Below are positions 9,040 to 20,784 of a stretch of 64,000 bases of DNA, in pieces; positions within the stretch are counted from its first letter, which is position 1; the number at the start of each line of letters is the position of its first letter. The stretch covers positions 81,304,907-81,368,906 of the forward strand of contig NC_053499.1 of assembly GCF_905171775.1 (NCBI RefSeq), given 5' to 3'. This DNA comes from Rana temporaria. Lineage: Eukaryota > Chordata > Amphibia > Anura > Ranidae. A program made the position numbers and the translations under genes. The notes below the pieces were generated by a model, which ran no database searches, was not told where the DNA came from, and saw nothing but the letters and a program-made list of their open reading frames with translations.

Positions 9040-12000
9040 ATGTCTGGGAGTGAGAATGGACGTGTGAGTCTTCTGAGTGAGAATGTTGGTGTTAGTGAGT
9101 GTGTTGGTATGAGAGTTATTGGTGGTGTGACTGAGAGTGGAGGGGAGCAGAGGAGTGGAGGAGGGGACTCAGAGGAGAGGAGTAGAGGTGAGGGGAGGCG
9201 TGGAGGTGAGGGGAGGCGTGGAGGGGAGGGGAGGCGTAGAGGTGAGGGGAAGCGTGGAGGGGAAGGGGGACGTGGAGGGGAAGAGAGTCGTGGAGAGTCA
9301 TGGAGAGGAGGACAGGCGTGGATTGGAGAGGAGACATGGAGGGGAGGACAGACGTGGAGGGGAGGGGAGGCGTAGAGGGGAGGAGAGGCTTGGAGAGGAG
9401 GACAGGCGTGGAGGGGAGAGGAGGCATGGAGGGGAGGACAGGCATGGAGGGGAGGGGAGGCGTAGAGGGGAGGAGAGGCTTGGAGAGGAGGACAGGCGTG
9501 GAGGGGAGAGGAGGCATGGAGGGGAGGACAGGCGTGGAGGGGAGGGGAGGGGAGGCGTAGAGGGGAGGAGAGGCTTGGAGTGGATGGCAGGCGTAGAGGA
9601 AAAAAGAGGCGTGAGTATTGTTGGGGAGAGGAGGAGTGGAGGGGAGAGTAGTGGATGTGAACGGAGGCATTTAGTGGAGCCAAGGCCTCGAAGGGAGTGT
9701 GGAGGTGTAGTGGAGCGGAAGCATGGTCAAAAACGGAGACATGTTTCCCCCCCTACATCAGAGAGTGCTGAATCAGACATTCAGCAACCCCACCAAAGCA
9801 AGCAAGAAAGATCAAGGGGGCCTGTATATACCCAAGAGGAGAATGCTGCATTGGTTGCTGCAGTTATACTACACAAAGTGACACTCTTCTGCCAAACCGT
9901 GCCAACATCCGATAAGGCAGCAGGCTGGGGACGAGTCCGTGACTCCGTGAATGCGGTCTCCAAATTTTGCAGGCCCACCACTGGCGTCAGACACAGGTAA
10001 AATTATTTGAATATTCATATTTTTTTGTTTACAATCTTTTTTATTGTGTACAAAAGGGTGGTACAATTAACGAATTGACATACGTATATGTGGCACTACC
10101 CCTGAAGGATCTGCTGGTTTTTTTTGGGTGGCATGTTACCTCTATTCCTTAGCCGTCCAGGGTACTTGATGAGAGCTGAAAAAAAGTTCTATCTCCACGC
10201 GTTGCGCTTCTTTACCTTCTTTATTTATCAAACGTTTTAAAAGACCAAACATTGTGGTTGAACGTTTAAAACTTTAGGCGGAAACACTCCTGCTTCCAGC
10301 AATGAAGCTTTCATTGCCACGCTAGCCATAGTTGGAATTGTGCGGCTGGATAGGCCCCTTTCACACTGTGGCTGACTGGCTGTATGTGCTTTGTCAGTAG
10401 AGCGCCGATAAAAATAGAGGCACTATACCGTTGGAATTGGCGCGGAAATCCACCACTTGCCTTCGAAAAATTGTTAATAATACTGCCCACAATGCACAGA
10501 GGCGCATTGATGGCGGTATTACCGCGGTTTCATACATCGCTCCTCTCACTGCTCCAATGATGTTTCTTACAAGAGATTTTTTTCTCACGCCAGCGCATCG
10601 CCTCAGTTTTAAAGCCCTCGGGGCTGGGGGTGGACTTTTTCAGGCGGTATTTACTATTTAGGCACTATTTTTAGCGTTACACCGCCTGAAAAACTTCAGT
10701 GTGAAAGGGGCCTAACCTACCAGCCACGGCAATTTGTTAAAGTCTCTGCCACGACCTTCCCAATTTGTTAAAGATGTATTTGGTCCAGAATCCTCTCAGC
10801 ATAGGATAAAGCACCCGGATCTCTTCTTTAACAAAATCCTGTGAACTCAGAACTGACAGGCGACTTTCACTCAGACCCTCCGTAATTGTGCGTCCTTCAG
10901 TTCCAGGCCTCTCCCCCCTTGGTACTTCATTAACCACTTAACCCCCGGACCATATTGCTGCCCAAAGACCAGAGCACTTTTTGCGATTTGGCACTGCGTC
11001 GCTTTAACTGATAATTGTGCGGTCGTGCGATGTGGCTCCCAAACAAAATTGACGTCCTTTTTTTCCCACAAATAGAGCTTTCTTTTGGTGGTATTTGATC
11101 ACCTCTGCGGTTTTTATTTTTTGCTTTATAAACAAAAATAGAGCGACAATTTTGAAAAAAATGAATATTTTTTACTTTTTGCTATAATAAATATCCCCCA
11201 ACAATATATATATAAAAAAAAAAATTTCCTCAGTTTAGGTCGATACGTATTCTTCTACATATTTTTCTTAAAAAAAAATCGCAATAAGCGTTTATTGACT
11301 GGTTTGCGCAAAAGTTGTAGCGTTTACAAAATAGGGGGTATTTTTATGTCATTTTTATTAATATTTTTTTTTTTACTAGTAATGGCGGCGATCGGCGATT
11401 CTTTTCGGTACTGCGACATTATGTTGGACACTTTTGATAAATTTTTGGGACCATTGGCATTTTTATAGCGATCAGTGCTATAAAAATCCATTGGATTACT
11501 ATAAAAATGCCACTGGCAGTGAAGGGGTTAACACTAGGGGCGGGGAAGGGGTTAAGTATGTTCCCTGGGTGTGTTCTTACTGTGGGGGGGGGTGGCCTCA
11601 CTAGGGGAAACACTGATCTTCTGTTCATGCATTGTATGAACAGAGGATCAGCGTTTCCCCCCCTGACAGGACCAGGAGCTGTGTGTTTACACACACAGCT
11701 CCCGTTCCCCGCTCTGTAACGAGCAATCGCGGGTGCCCGGCGGCAATTGTGCCCGCCGGGCACCCACACGGGAGTCACGGACGAGCCCCTAGAGGCCACT
11801 AAAAGAGCCGACGTAGAGCTACGGGCTCTCGCCCAGGAGAACCGACCTGCCGCCGTAGAATGACGGTGGATGGTCGGCAACTAGTTAAGTGGCTTCCTCC
11901 ATTTAGGACGGACAGCACAGGACCACCTTGTAAACGTAGACCCAGGCTGACTACTTTTGGCCTAGCTGGTAGATCACGACTCTGGACCAACAAAATATGT

Positions 12001-15000
12001 AAAACACAACCACAGCCAGGAGGGCCACTCACAGGGGGTTGATGGGACAACTAGCCAGGGACAAACGATGACCCTGAACTAGTGATGTCTGTCCCTTAAG
12101 TACTCTTTCCCGGCATGCACAGTGAGGTGATCAACCCCCACTGATTGTCTGCCGAGGAAAAACACACAATATACCACTCTTGGCCTGGGGTGGAACTGAC
12201 TGAAAACAGTACAGTCAGAAGTTGTGAAATCTCTGACTACCCTATAAATTTAAAGCAGATCCAGGGAAGAGAAATAACAGGCCGCTTCATATAGAAAAAT
12301 TCCAAAGAGCCATTTTACATAAAAGGACCTTATTCCAAAATTCTTTCACTCTTACAACACACATTTGTAAAAATTACCCCATCTAGTAGTCCCAAAAAAA
12401 GGTAACCGTGCAACTTTTCAAAAACAATTTATTTGGCACAGCCATATACAGAAGAGAACATTTAACAACATTTAACAACATACTTTGAAATATAGTAACG
12501 TGTATATATATATATATATGACATCATTGTCATTTTTCTACAAAATAAATCAGTTTGTTTTCCAATTTATGTAACTAATTTATTTTTTGCATGTGCAGAT
12601 TCTATGACTGTCGTACATCAGTCATCAAAAAGATGAAGAAGCAGCTACAGGGAGAGTATATTAGGGGGAAGCCTGTAGAGTTCCGAAAGTGGGAGGCAGA
12701 GCTGAGAGATGGCCTTGGCCTTTCGGCAGAGGAAGTCCCTGGAGTCAGCAGCAGGGGTCCACATCAGAGAGCTGGTGGTAAAATGAAATATATTGTTTTA
12801 TATTGGAGTTATATGGTTGTTTCAAGCTCACTATTATTTTTTCTGTTCAAATTTTTTATTGAAAAACAAAGCACAGAGTACAATAACAAATAGTCGTACA
12901 GTATCACATGAAAGAGTATGTAATAGCATACCTCTAAAGAGGCAAATATTGTCCCAGAGCAGAATTACGACATAACGTACATTTTTACATATACGGGGAC
13001 ATGGGTTGTCGAATACAACGCAGAAATATGGGAAGGACCTTAGAGTTATAAAGAGGGAGTATGAAGGTAGATCCCTACCAGGAGAAGGGGAGGGGGGAGA
13101 AGGGAAAGGGGAAGGGAATGGGGAAGGTCCTATAGCATCGGGTATATATCCTTTAAGGAGGTACTCCGCAGGTTGACTAGGGATACAACGTTGTATATAA
13201 CTAGGCAAGGTTTAGGAGCAATGCCTATTGTTCTACATATATAACATTTCAAGAGAAAATACAGAGAAAAAGTAAAGAAAAAGAGTAAGAAAGAAAGAGC
13301 ATGATAGACGAGAGGGAGGAAAGGGACCAAGAAGGTCGGTGTAGGGTGGGGAAAGGGTCGGCTGGGTCACACGAGCCCCAAAGTACCATAATACAATATG
13401 GTTAGAACTGCTTCAAATTTTTATAATGTCAGCAGGGTCATATCAAATTCCGGGGGTAGAAAATGTTCCGCCCAGGGAGTCCAGGTCTTGTCATGTTGGA
13501 CCATTCGGTCAAGAATCATAGCTTCTATTTTACTATGAATCATTGCCTGGGTTACCCTGTTTTTAACTTCTGCAATGTGTATGGTTGGGGTCTTCCAAGC
13601 TCTTGCAATGGATTGTTTAGCAGCCGTGGTCAGTTGGAGTAGAAGTTTTACCTGGGCTTTAGTGTAGTCCGGTTGAATGTGATTTAAAAGGGCTAGGGAT
13701 GGGTTAGGTAATATTGTATCATTCAATAGGGTTGAGGCCATCTGGAATATTACAGCCCAGAACCGCTGCACTATCGGACAGGACCACCAGATGTGCTCGT
13801 GCGTACCCCTCCCTCCACATCCACGGAAACAGACAGCTGGGTAGGAAGGCAAAAATTTGGAAACCCTAGCAGGGACCAAATACCACCTCATCAGAACCTT
13901 ATAGTTGGTTTCAAGGGCCACAATATTTTGGGAAGAGGTTTTTGTACAGTTCCATATGGCAATCCAGTCCTCCTTGTCCAATGATATCTGAAGGTCTTTA
14001 GACCATTGTGCAGCGTACAGGGGAAGGTCAGAGGAAACAGCAGTGAAATGGGCATATAGACGGGAAATGATACCAGGGGCATGAGGATCTGACTGACAGA
14101 TGTTTTCAAAACAGGACATACTGCCTAGAGAGGAACAGTCACCTATAATTGTGCGGGCGTCACTATTATTTTTTATATGACTACGCATGTGAGACTTACG
14201 TTTGTCTTTACATTCATGTTTTCCAGATCAAACCACATCATCTGTAGAGCAATCAGCTCCAAGTCCATCCCATCAACATTCTGGTGGTGAGTACCTAACA
14301 CAAAGACAAAGGATGTATAATGCTGAACTACTATTTAACATTTAAAGCGGGCATCACTAAATGGCTTTACAGTGTGTAAGGGCACTCTCAGCATAAGCAG
14401 ATAATAGAGGTCTGATGGAGGATCTTCTTACACTTAGGGCTGCACTCACAAAGAAAAGCATGTTATTATCATAGTATCATATCATAATAGTATCATAATA
14501 TCATAATAAAAGTATCATAATATCAATTATCAGAGCTGTGTCATAATCTGCAGTACAGGATACGGGACCATTAAATTCCCTGTAAGCTGCTGAGCGGTTA
14601 GCATAAACCAACCAGGCCAGTGATGAACAAATCAACCTCCATCCATCACTGGCCTGGTTGGTTTAATATGCTAACCGCTCACCGGCTTACAGGGAATTAA
14701 TTTAATGGTCCCGTATCCTGTACTGCAGATTATGACACAGCTCTGATAAACTGATTAAACTCTATATGTCTAGGACTTTCATGCCTGTCGGACCACCTGC
14801 ATTACCCATGATTCTATGCTTTTACATTTAGCTGATCCTGTAAGTGTTTAAAATTGTTTATGTTGAAAATAAATATCTCTTAATCCTGCCTCTCTTTTTT
14901 TGTCTGTTTATCAATACATGGAGGGCCAGATGTGGACCGAGTCACTGTGCCGTCCGCATTCCGGACCACCACAGTGCAGCCATTTAGGTGCCGGTTCTGT

Positions 15001-18000
15001 CTGCCTCCCTATGCCACTGTCACTATCGCATAGCTGCTGAAAATAGATTCACAGTTTAAACAGCAGGTGATTGGTTGCTATGCGGCCCTACCAACCAATG
15101 AACTGCTGGTTAACTTCAGCAACTCCTGCTCCCGCCCATTTGTCTAATGTGAAGGGGACAAGAGTTGTCGTGGCTGTGATGTTAAGGAGGTCGAGTTGCG
15201 TGGGGGTTAGTATTTGAAGGGGGAGGGCAGAGGAAACAGGTGTGCTCAGGTCCTATGAAGGTGGGGTAGAATATACCATTGTGAAGGTGGTTCAGATCAG
15301 AAGACTACTGTGAGGGGGAAACTTAAATAATAATGGGATTGTGAAATAAAAGAGGAGGCTGTAGTGTAGTATAGTATATGTAAAAGTCTTATCAAAAATG
15401 TTCATTGGTAAATTAGTCTAGAAATATAACATCTGTTTTAAGACATCAGCAACTTCACATTAATTTTACAGTTGAAGTGAAAATTAAAGTGGTAATAAAC
15501 AATGGCAGAAAAAAAAAGAAAGCTGCAACACAATCCCATAATGTGCTAGTATGCATCGCACACTAGCACATTATGAAATACCATAAAACGAGGCCCCAGC
15601 TGCCCAACACGGCCAGCGCTAATGGGGCCTGACAAGTTGCCTCGCCGTCTCTTCCGGGGCTGCGGTCTCTGGTGCTGTGAGTGGCTGAAGGCGCGATGAG
15701 GTCTCTCCCAGGCATGCGTGTGGGAGTACTGTTTCTGGCGAGGAGCTTTGAATTTTCTGGAGATTTCGTTGGAACTTCAGAGCACATGCAGTCATGCACC
15801 ACCACTGATGTCTGTGACTGGCTGCATCCGAGGTGGATCTATTTCTTAAACCGTACAGGTTTATGGGATAATCTTTTTCCCTACAGGTAATCCATAGGAT
15901 TACCTGTAGGTAAAAAAAAACACAAAGCGGGGTAGAATTCACTTTAGTTATCCTCAGTGCACTTTTTTACGCTTTGATTATAAAATATGTTGTTGTCGTC
16001 CAACATATACTAGTAGTCCAAAAAAATAAATAAAGCTGATAATGACTTTATCTTGGGCATTATTATTACCTTGACTCTCGTCTTTTCTTGCGTCTTAAAC
16101 AGAAAGCACGATCCATATCGTGGACTGTCCTGAAGGTGAAGCATCATCTTCTGGAAGGACGCAGTGTAACATTACGCCCCAGGGTAAGTAGTCTACATCG
16201 TCTGTAAAAAAACAGGACACACCATCATTATTATTCATCTTCTGTAAATCCACAGCAGGCATTATCATCATACGCCTCTTACACACACGCACGCACGGTT
16301 TTCTCGGCAGGAAAGCTGCTGTTAGAGCTTTTGGTCCACAAAAACATGCGTGTGTATGCTATATCGTTTGGGAAAAATACTGTGAATCTCGTCTTGAAAA
16401 AAAGCAAGATACTGCTCTCTATTTTTCAGGTCGAGATTCTCTGGAGTGTTTTCCTGCTGAGAAACATGGGCGATCGTCTGTACATTAGCGAGCGAGCGCC
16501 ATAAGTAACTGCCTCTAAGGAAACCCGCGCATGCTCGAAAAGACTTTGACGCATGCACGGTAGCTTCCAAGGGCAATGTGATGACTTTATCTTGGGCATT
16601 ACCTTGACTCTCGTCTTTTCTTGCTTCTTAAACAAAAAGCACGATCCATATCGTGGACTGTCCTGAAGGTGAAGCATCATCTTCTGGAAGGAAGCAGGGG
16701 AACATTACGCCCCAGGGTTAGTAGTCTACATCGTCTGTTAGAAAACAGGACACACCATCATTATTATTCATCTTCTGTAAATCCACAGCAGGCATTATCA
16801 TCATACGCCTCTTACACACACGCACGCACGGTTTTCTCAGCAGGAAAGCTGCTGTTAGAGCTTTTGGTCCACAAAAACATGCGTGTGTATGCTATATCGT
16901 TTGGGAAAAATACTGTGAATCTCGTCTTGAAAAAAAGCAAGATCCTGCTCTCTATTTTTCAGGTCGAGATTCTCTGGAGTGTTTTCCTGCTGAGAAACAT
17001 GGGCGATCGTCTGTACATTAGCGAGCGAGCGCCATAAGTAACTGCCTCTAAGGAAACCCGCGCATGCTCGAAAAGACTTTGACGCATGCACGGTAGCTTC
17101 CAAGGGCAATGTGATGACTTTATCTTGGGCATTACCTTGACTCTCGTCTTTTCTTGCTTCTTAAACAAAAAGCACGATCCATATCGTGGACTGTCCTGAA
17201 GGTGAAGCATCATCTTCTGGAAGGAAGCAGGGGAACATTACGCCCCAGGGTAAGTAGTCTACATCGTCTGTTAGAAAACAGGACACACCATCATTATTAT
17301 TCATCTTCTGTAAATCCACAGCAGGCATTATCATCATACGCCTCTTACACACACGCACGCACGGTTTTCTCGGCAGGAAAGCTGCTGTTAGAGCTTTTGG
17401 TCCACAAAAACATGCGTGTGTATGCTATATCGTTTGGGAAAAATACTGTGAATCTCGTCTTGAAAAAAAGCAAGATCCTGCTCTCTATTTTTCAGGTCGA
17501 GATTCTCTGGAGTGTTTTCCTGCTGAGAAACATGGGCGATCGTCTGTACATTAGCGAGCGAGCGCCATAAGTAACTGCCTCTAAGGAAACCCGCGCATGC
17601 TCGAAAAGACTTTGACGCATGCACGGTAGCTTCCAAGGGCAATGTGATGACTTTATCTTGGGCATTACCTTGACTCTCGTCTTTTCTTGCTTCTTAAACA
17701 GAAAGCACGATCCATATCGTGGACTGTCCTGAAGGTGAAGCATCATCTTCTGGAAGGAAGCAGGGGAACATTACGCCCCAGGGTAAGTAGTCTACATCGT
17801 CTGTAAAAAAACAGGACACACCATCATTATTATTCACCTACATACGCCTAATGTATATACCCACAGCAGGCATTATCATCTTAGCCTCGTACATACACGC
17901 AAGGTTTTCTCGCCTTCGTCCCCGAGTCAGTGAATAAAGTGGTAGGAGGGACCGTGGAAGTAGTTTAGACAAATACAAGGTAATAATTTCTGATACTAGT

Positions 18001-19333
18001 GCCTCCAAGGATCGTCAAACAAAATTGTTATGTGTTTGTTCGGTAATATTGGTTTACAGAATTGTTCTTTTTAATAAATGGGCCGAAGAGTAGACAGACA
18101 TTTTACTATGAATTTTGTGGTTATATTTTTTGTCAATTAGAGTTGGGGCAATAATGGGGATACAGTAATTTATTTCCCACACAAAGAGTGTGCTTTGCTT
18201 TGATGTTGGAGTACAACTTTTAAAAGGCAAAAATAAATATCACTGTGTTGACTTTATCTGTAACATTACCTTGACTTTAACAGAAAGCCTGAGCTGTATC
18301 CCTCCAGGTTCATTTGGCATAACACAGTGGCCGAATACTCCTCCAGGAAAAGTACACAAGCTGCCATTAGAATAACAAACAGGACACATCATAATCAGCT
18401 ACACATTCCACGCAGGTCAGGCATTAACATAAACAAGATAAATCACTCCACCCGGAGTGGGAGTCCCACTCCAGGGGGTTACTTTTTCATGACCATTATT
18501 TTAGGGATGCGGCCATTACATTTATTTCATTGAGATTGTGAGTGATCACCTACTCTTTTTTCAGGCATTAGTGATATGTAAAACATATTGCCATGTTATT
18601 CCAAATTCATATACACAGCTCATAGTTCAATCATTTCTCCATGAAATAAATTATACTGAGAAGTGTTGTGTTTTAAAGTTGGAAATAATGAACTAAGCCA
18701 AAAAATGACATTGAAAAATAATGTTTGTATGTGTAAACTAGAATTGTTTATGAATGATATGATATCATCCAATCTGCTATCTCCTCTATTTCAGATCAAC
18801 AAGACCAACCTGAGGGGAGAGTGCAGTGCAGCCCTCACTCGCCTGTCATTATTTTGGAGGCTATAGAGGTGCACAATGTGGCAGAACTGACCCCTCAAAT
18901 GGCACATACACCTGCCTTCTCCCCATGGTCAGAGGAGGAGGTCAGGGCCCAAGCTTCTGCTATGCTGGCGCCATCTAATGCTGCCCCCAGTGTGCATGCA
19001 CTTGCGTCAACACAGCAGTCGCCAGCTCCTGTGCAGGTGCCACGTGCTGTACCGTCTGGCTTAACTGGGCAACTTGAGAGGCTTTTTGGAGAGGTGAGGA
19101 GATTAGCAAGGGAAAATAGAAGGCTGGTGCGGACCATACATCTTCTAAACCGACAGCAAAATGACCATTTTGAAATAATGTTGACCCGGGCCAACCAACA
19201 GCACCACCAGGCAATGGAACAAATGAGGATTTCATTACTTGAAGCTATCTCCCGACACAGTGCTCCATTGCCTGGGATATCCTCATCCTCAGGAACTTTA
19301 AACAGCGGAGAAGATTCTCCCTCTGAAAGTTGA
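9040..19333 (+). CDS. Spliced Myb/SANT-like DNA-binding protein
   Basis: Read as exons: E1 to 9996, E2 12599-12777, E3 14227-14286, E4 copies at 16103-16183 and 17702-17782 (plus two with broken acceptors), and E6 18795-19333 (TGA 19331-19333). Junctions have GT/AG ends. E1/E2 joins in phase 2; all later junctions are phase 1, so the small exons are symmetric. E1+E2 encode a Myb/SANT-like domain: VYTQEENAALVAAV, WGRVRDSVNAV, then across the splice GVRHR-FYDCRTSVIKKMKK. Such domains occur in the accessory DNA-binding protein of Harbinger transposons and in NAIF1-like proteins. E6 encodes a Pro/Ala-rich linker and a Leu-rich, probably coiled-coil segment (LERLFGEVRRLARENRRLVR). ATG 9040 (MSGSENG) is a plausible start, but its frame differs from that of the SANT exon across the GA minisatellite, so the start is unsettled. 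A nuclear DNA-binding role is inferred. Confidence 0.7.
9131..9600 (+). repeat. GA-rich minisatellite in exon 1
   Basis: Tandem GGAGAGGAGG-type units. Two clear 90-bp higher-order units run 9391-9480 and 9481-9575, the second with 5 extra bases. All three plus-strand frames stay open for long stretches, giving Arg/Gly/Glu-rich peptides. Because unit changes are not all multiples of three, the array can shift the exon-1 frame. Confidence 0.75.
10351..10714. mobile_element. MITE with TAGGCCCCTTTCACACTG ends
   Basis: TAGGCCCCTTTCACACTG at the left is the exact reverse complement of the right end (CAGTGTGAAAGGGGCCTA). The outermost TA may be the target duplication. The interior is non-coding. 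Confidence 0.75.
10934..11892. mobile_element. Non-autonomous DNA element, CCACTTAA ends
   Basis: CCACTTAA (10934-10941) is inverted as TTAAGTGG (11885-11892); a TTAA target duplication just inside is possible. The interior contains hairpins, for example around the CATTGTATGAACAGAGGATC block (11626-11655) and the GTGCCCGGCGG...CCGCCGGGCAC block (11732-11763). No coding potential. Confidence 0.55.
12828..14174 (-). mobile_element. 5'-truncated L1-type LINE in intron 2
   Basis: TCACTATTATTTTTT stands at 12828-12842 and again at 14160-14174, a 15-bp target duplication. On the minus strand the insert runs from the ORF2 C-terminus to a 3' end with CAATAAAAAA. It sits inside intron 2 of the Myb/SANT-like gene; without it that intron would be only about 100 bp. 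Confidence 0.8.
13421..14159 (-). pseudogene. L1-type ORF2 C-terminal part
   Basis: The minus-strand frame encodes the region after the RT of an L1-clade ORF2: a NYKVLMRWYLVPARVSKFLP block, then a Cys/His knuckle (CFRGCGGRGTHEHIWWSC) and VQRFW. The knuckle is conserved in L1-type ORF2 proteins and is needed for ribonucleoprotein function. The EN and RT domains are absent through 5' truncation. The frame is open to its natural stop at 13421, so the insertion is fairly young. Confidence 0.75.
14527..14749. repeat. Foldback palindrome in intron 3
   Basis: The left arm begins TTATCAGAGCTGTGTCATAA and the right arm ends in its reverse complement. The arms are about 100 bp with a short loop around 14628-14640. 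Non-coding; probably a foldback MITE. Confidence 0.8.
15485..15950. repeat. Repeat unit with two hairpins
   Basis: It contains the hairpin ATAATGTGCTAGT...ACTAGCACATTAT (15539-15576) and the hairpin CTACAGGTAATCC...GGATTACCTGTAG (15882-15910). The outer TTAAAGTGG/CACTTTAG-like ends are weakly inverted. Probably a MITE-like repeat; boundaries are approximate. Confidence 0.4.
16636..16716 (+). pseudogene. Exon 4b, acceptor lost
   Basis: The second copy of the 81-bp exon. The acceptor reads TTAAACAA instead of TTAAACAG (G to A at 16635), and the donor is GTTAGT instead of GTAAGT. It should be skipped by the spliceosome. The coding part is intact (27 codons, phase 1-1). Confidence 0.7.
17169..17249 (+). 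pseudogene. Exon 4c, acceptor lost
   Basis: The third copy of the exon, with the same acceptor change (AA at 17167-17168) as copy 4b but a normal GTAAGT donor. The shared mutation shows that 4b and 4c descend from one already mutated unit. Confidence 0.7.
18284..18347 (+). pseudogene. Older exon-4 relic (exon 5)
   Basis: It is preceded by TTGACTTTAACAG like exon 4 and starts with AAAGC. It ends ACTCCTCCAGG, but AAAAGT replaces GTAAGT at the donor. The intron sequence after it (AACAGGACACATCATAATCA, then CAGGCATTAACAT) aligns with the 533-bp unit. I read it as an earlier duplicate with a dead donor. Confidence 0.5.
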
Positions 19334-19358
19334 TTGTACTCCACCCCAGGACCTAAGC

Positions 19359-20153
19359 CAGGGGTCGACAAATCCCGGGCGCCAGGTCGCCATGGCGACT
19401 AGAAATAGGGTCCTGGCGACTTGGCTTGGAAGGGGGGGCACCATCTGGTGGTGAGCCGTTGGTATTACAAGTTATTACCACCAGATGTGTAAGCTGGCGC
19501 CATCTGGTGGTGGCCGTTGGTATTACAAGTTAAGTATTACAAGTTAAACAGCAATTCTAATGTAATTTTTCACTATTTTCACTGCCATCTTCTTCCCTCT
19601 AATTAGAACCCCCAAACATTATATATATTTTTTATCCTAACACCCTAGAGAATAAAATGGCGATCGTTGCAATACTTTCTGTCACGCCGTATTTGCGCAG
19701 CGGTCTTGCAAGTGCACTTTTTTGGGGACAAAATTACACCTTTTTTAATTAAAAAATAAGACAACAGTAAAGTTATCCCCATTTTTTTTAATATTATGAA
19801 AGATAATGTTACGCCGAGTAAATTGATACCCAACATGTCACACTTCAAAATTACGTCTGCTCGTGGAATGGCGTCAAACTTTTACCCTTTAAACGTTGCC
19901 TATGGAGATTTTAAAAAAACTCTACAGGTTGCATGTTTTGAGTTACAGAGGAGGTCTAGGGCTAGAATTATTGCTCTCACAATACCAATCGCGGCGTTAC
20001 CTTACATGTGTGGTTTGAACACCGTTTACATATGCGGTCGTTGCTCATGTATGTGTTCTCTTCTGCGCGCAAGCTCGTCGGGACGGGGCGCGTTTTCTGG
20101 CTCCTAACTTTTTTAGCTGGCTCCTAGATTCCAAGCAAATTTGTCAACCCCTG
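19359..20153. mobile_element. hAT-type MITE in the 3' UTR
   Basis: CAGGGGTCGACAAAT at the left and ATTTGTCAACCCCTG at the right are inverted with one mismatch. ACCTAAGC on both sides (19351-19358 and 20154-20161) is an 8-bp target duplication, which fits hAT. It lies just after the TGA of the Myb/SANT-like gene. No transposase. Confidence 0.9.
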
Positions 20154-20161
20154 ACCTAAGC

Positions 20162-20784
20162 CATTTCAGTTCACCTTTTCATATACATTAAAACGACTAC
20201 CAGTCTTGTATATATACCTAACTGTTTGTTATTTGTGTACATTTTTGGTCACTGTACATAAAAATATTTTTGGAGTAATACTTTGACTGTTTGTATTTTT
20301 TTTTTTTTTTTATACAATACATCACATATCTGGTTAATAACTCATTCTAACACACACACAGGCATATGGTAATCATCATTTATAATTTCTCACAATAGTT
20401 AAAGGAACCCGTTTTATTGAAAGTTCCTGAACTATTAATTTAATTTTATTGTGCCTCACTGCTCTTACCGATCTTTTGACATATGTCAATTGATTTTCCA
20501 ATTTGTTTCAATAAGTGGGGTACAATATATTGGACAAGTACTCCTGCAAGGGGCTGTAGTGTTTATTTAACGTTATGAGAGTATGAAATGCATGTTGTTG
20601 CATGAATTGAAAGGTACCACTACCAATTGTTAAGGATGTTATTTTTTTTGCATGTTTTAATACAAATATAGTCATATGACATTTTACAACGTAAACACTT
20701 GGGATAGTTGAGCAAAATCTGATTTTAGATTTGAGTTGGTCTAATATTCAAAAATGTTTACACACCGATGTAAACTAAAAAAAA
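20162..20784 (+). other. 3' flank of the Myb/SANT-like gene
   Basis: AT-rich sequence with possible poly(A) signals (ATTAAA near 20188, CATAAAAAT near 20260) and a poly(T) run at 20300-20314. No open frame of interest. Confidence 0.4.

Larger units (their letters stand above)
9997..12598 (+). other. Intron 1 of the Myb/SANT-like gene, repeat-filled
   Basis: It starts GTAAAA and ends TTTTTTGCATGTGCAG. It is filled by a diverged copy (about 10071-12294) of the TGTAGC...GCTACA repeat also present at 38875-39937. That copy is interrupted by two smaller elements (10351-10714 and 10934-11892). The remaining 12295-12598 is AT-rich with a short TA run at 12504-12519 and a polypyrimidine tract before the acceptor. 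Confidence 0.6.
14287..16102 (+). other. Intron 3 of the Myb/SANT-like gene
   Basis: It runs from GTGAGTACC to TCTTAAACAG before exon 4a. It holds an AT-rich TATCATAA repeat (14460-14526), the palindrome at 14527-14749 and a MITE-like unit near 15485-15950. I see no other coding signal. Confidence 0.6.
16045..17845 (+). repeat. 533-bp tandem repeat carrying exon 4
   Basis: Three and a half nearly identical units with an exact 533-bp period. The exon starts are 16103, 16636, 17169 and 17702. Each unit holds the 81-bp exon, a GTAAGT-type donor, a CA-rich intron piece and GACTTTATCTTGGGCATTAC before the next acceptor. The 84- and 138-codon open frames in both orientations simply repeat with the unit and are not called as genes. 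Confidence 0.9.

Noticed and set aside
8264..9040. Reading the Myb/SANT-like gene as an independent host gene outside the hAT
   Set aside because: Not excluded, but the hAT terminus and its subterminal words run directly into the gene leader, and the 8-bp duplication closes only around both genes.
8970..9683. 237-codon minus-strand ORF rich in Pro/Leu/Ser/His
   Set aside because: It is the antisense reading of the GA minisatellite in exon 1 of the Myb/SANT-like gene.
16322..17746. Repeated 84- and 138-codon ORFs in the 533-bp units
   Set aside because: They recur identically with each repeat unit, cover intron as well as exon, and show no protein signature.
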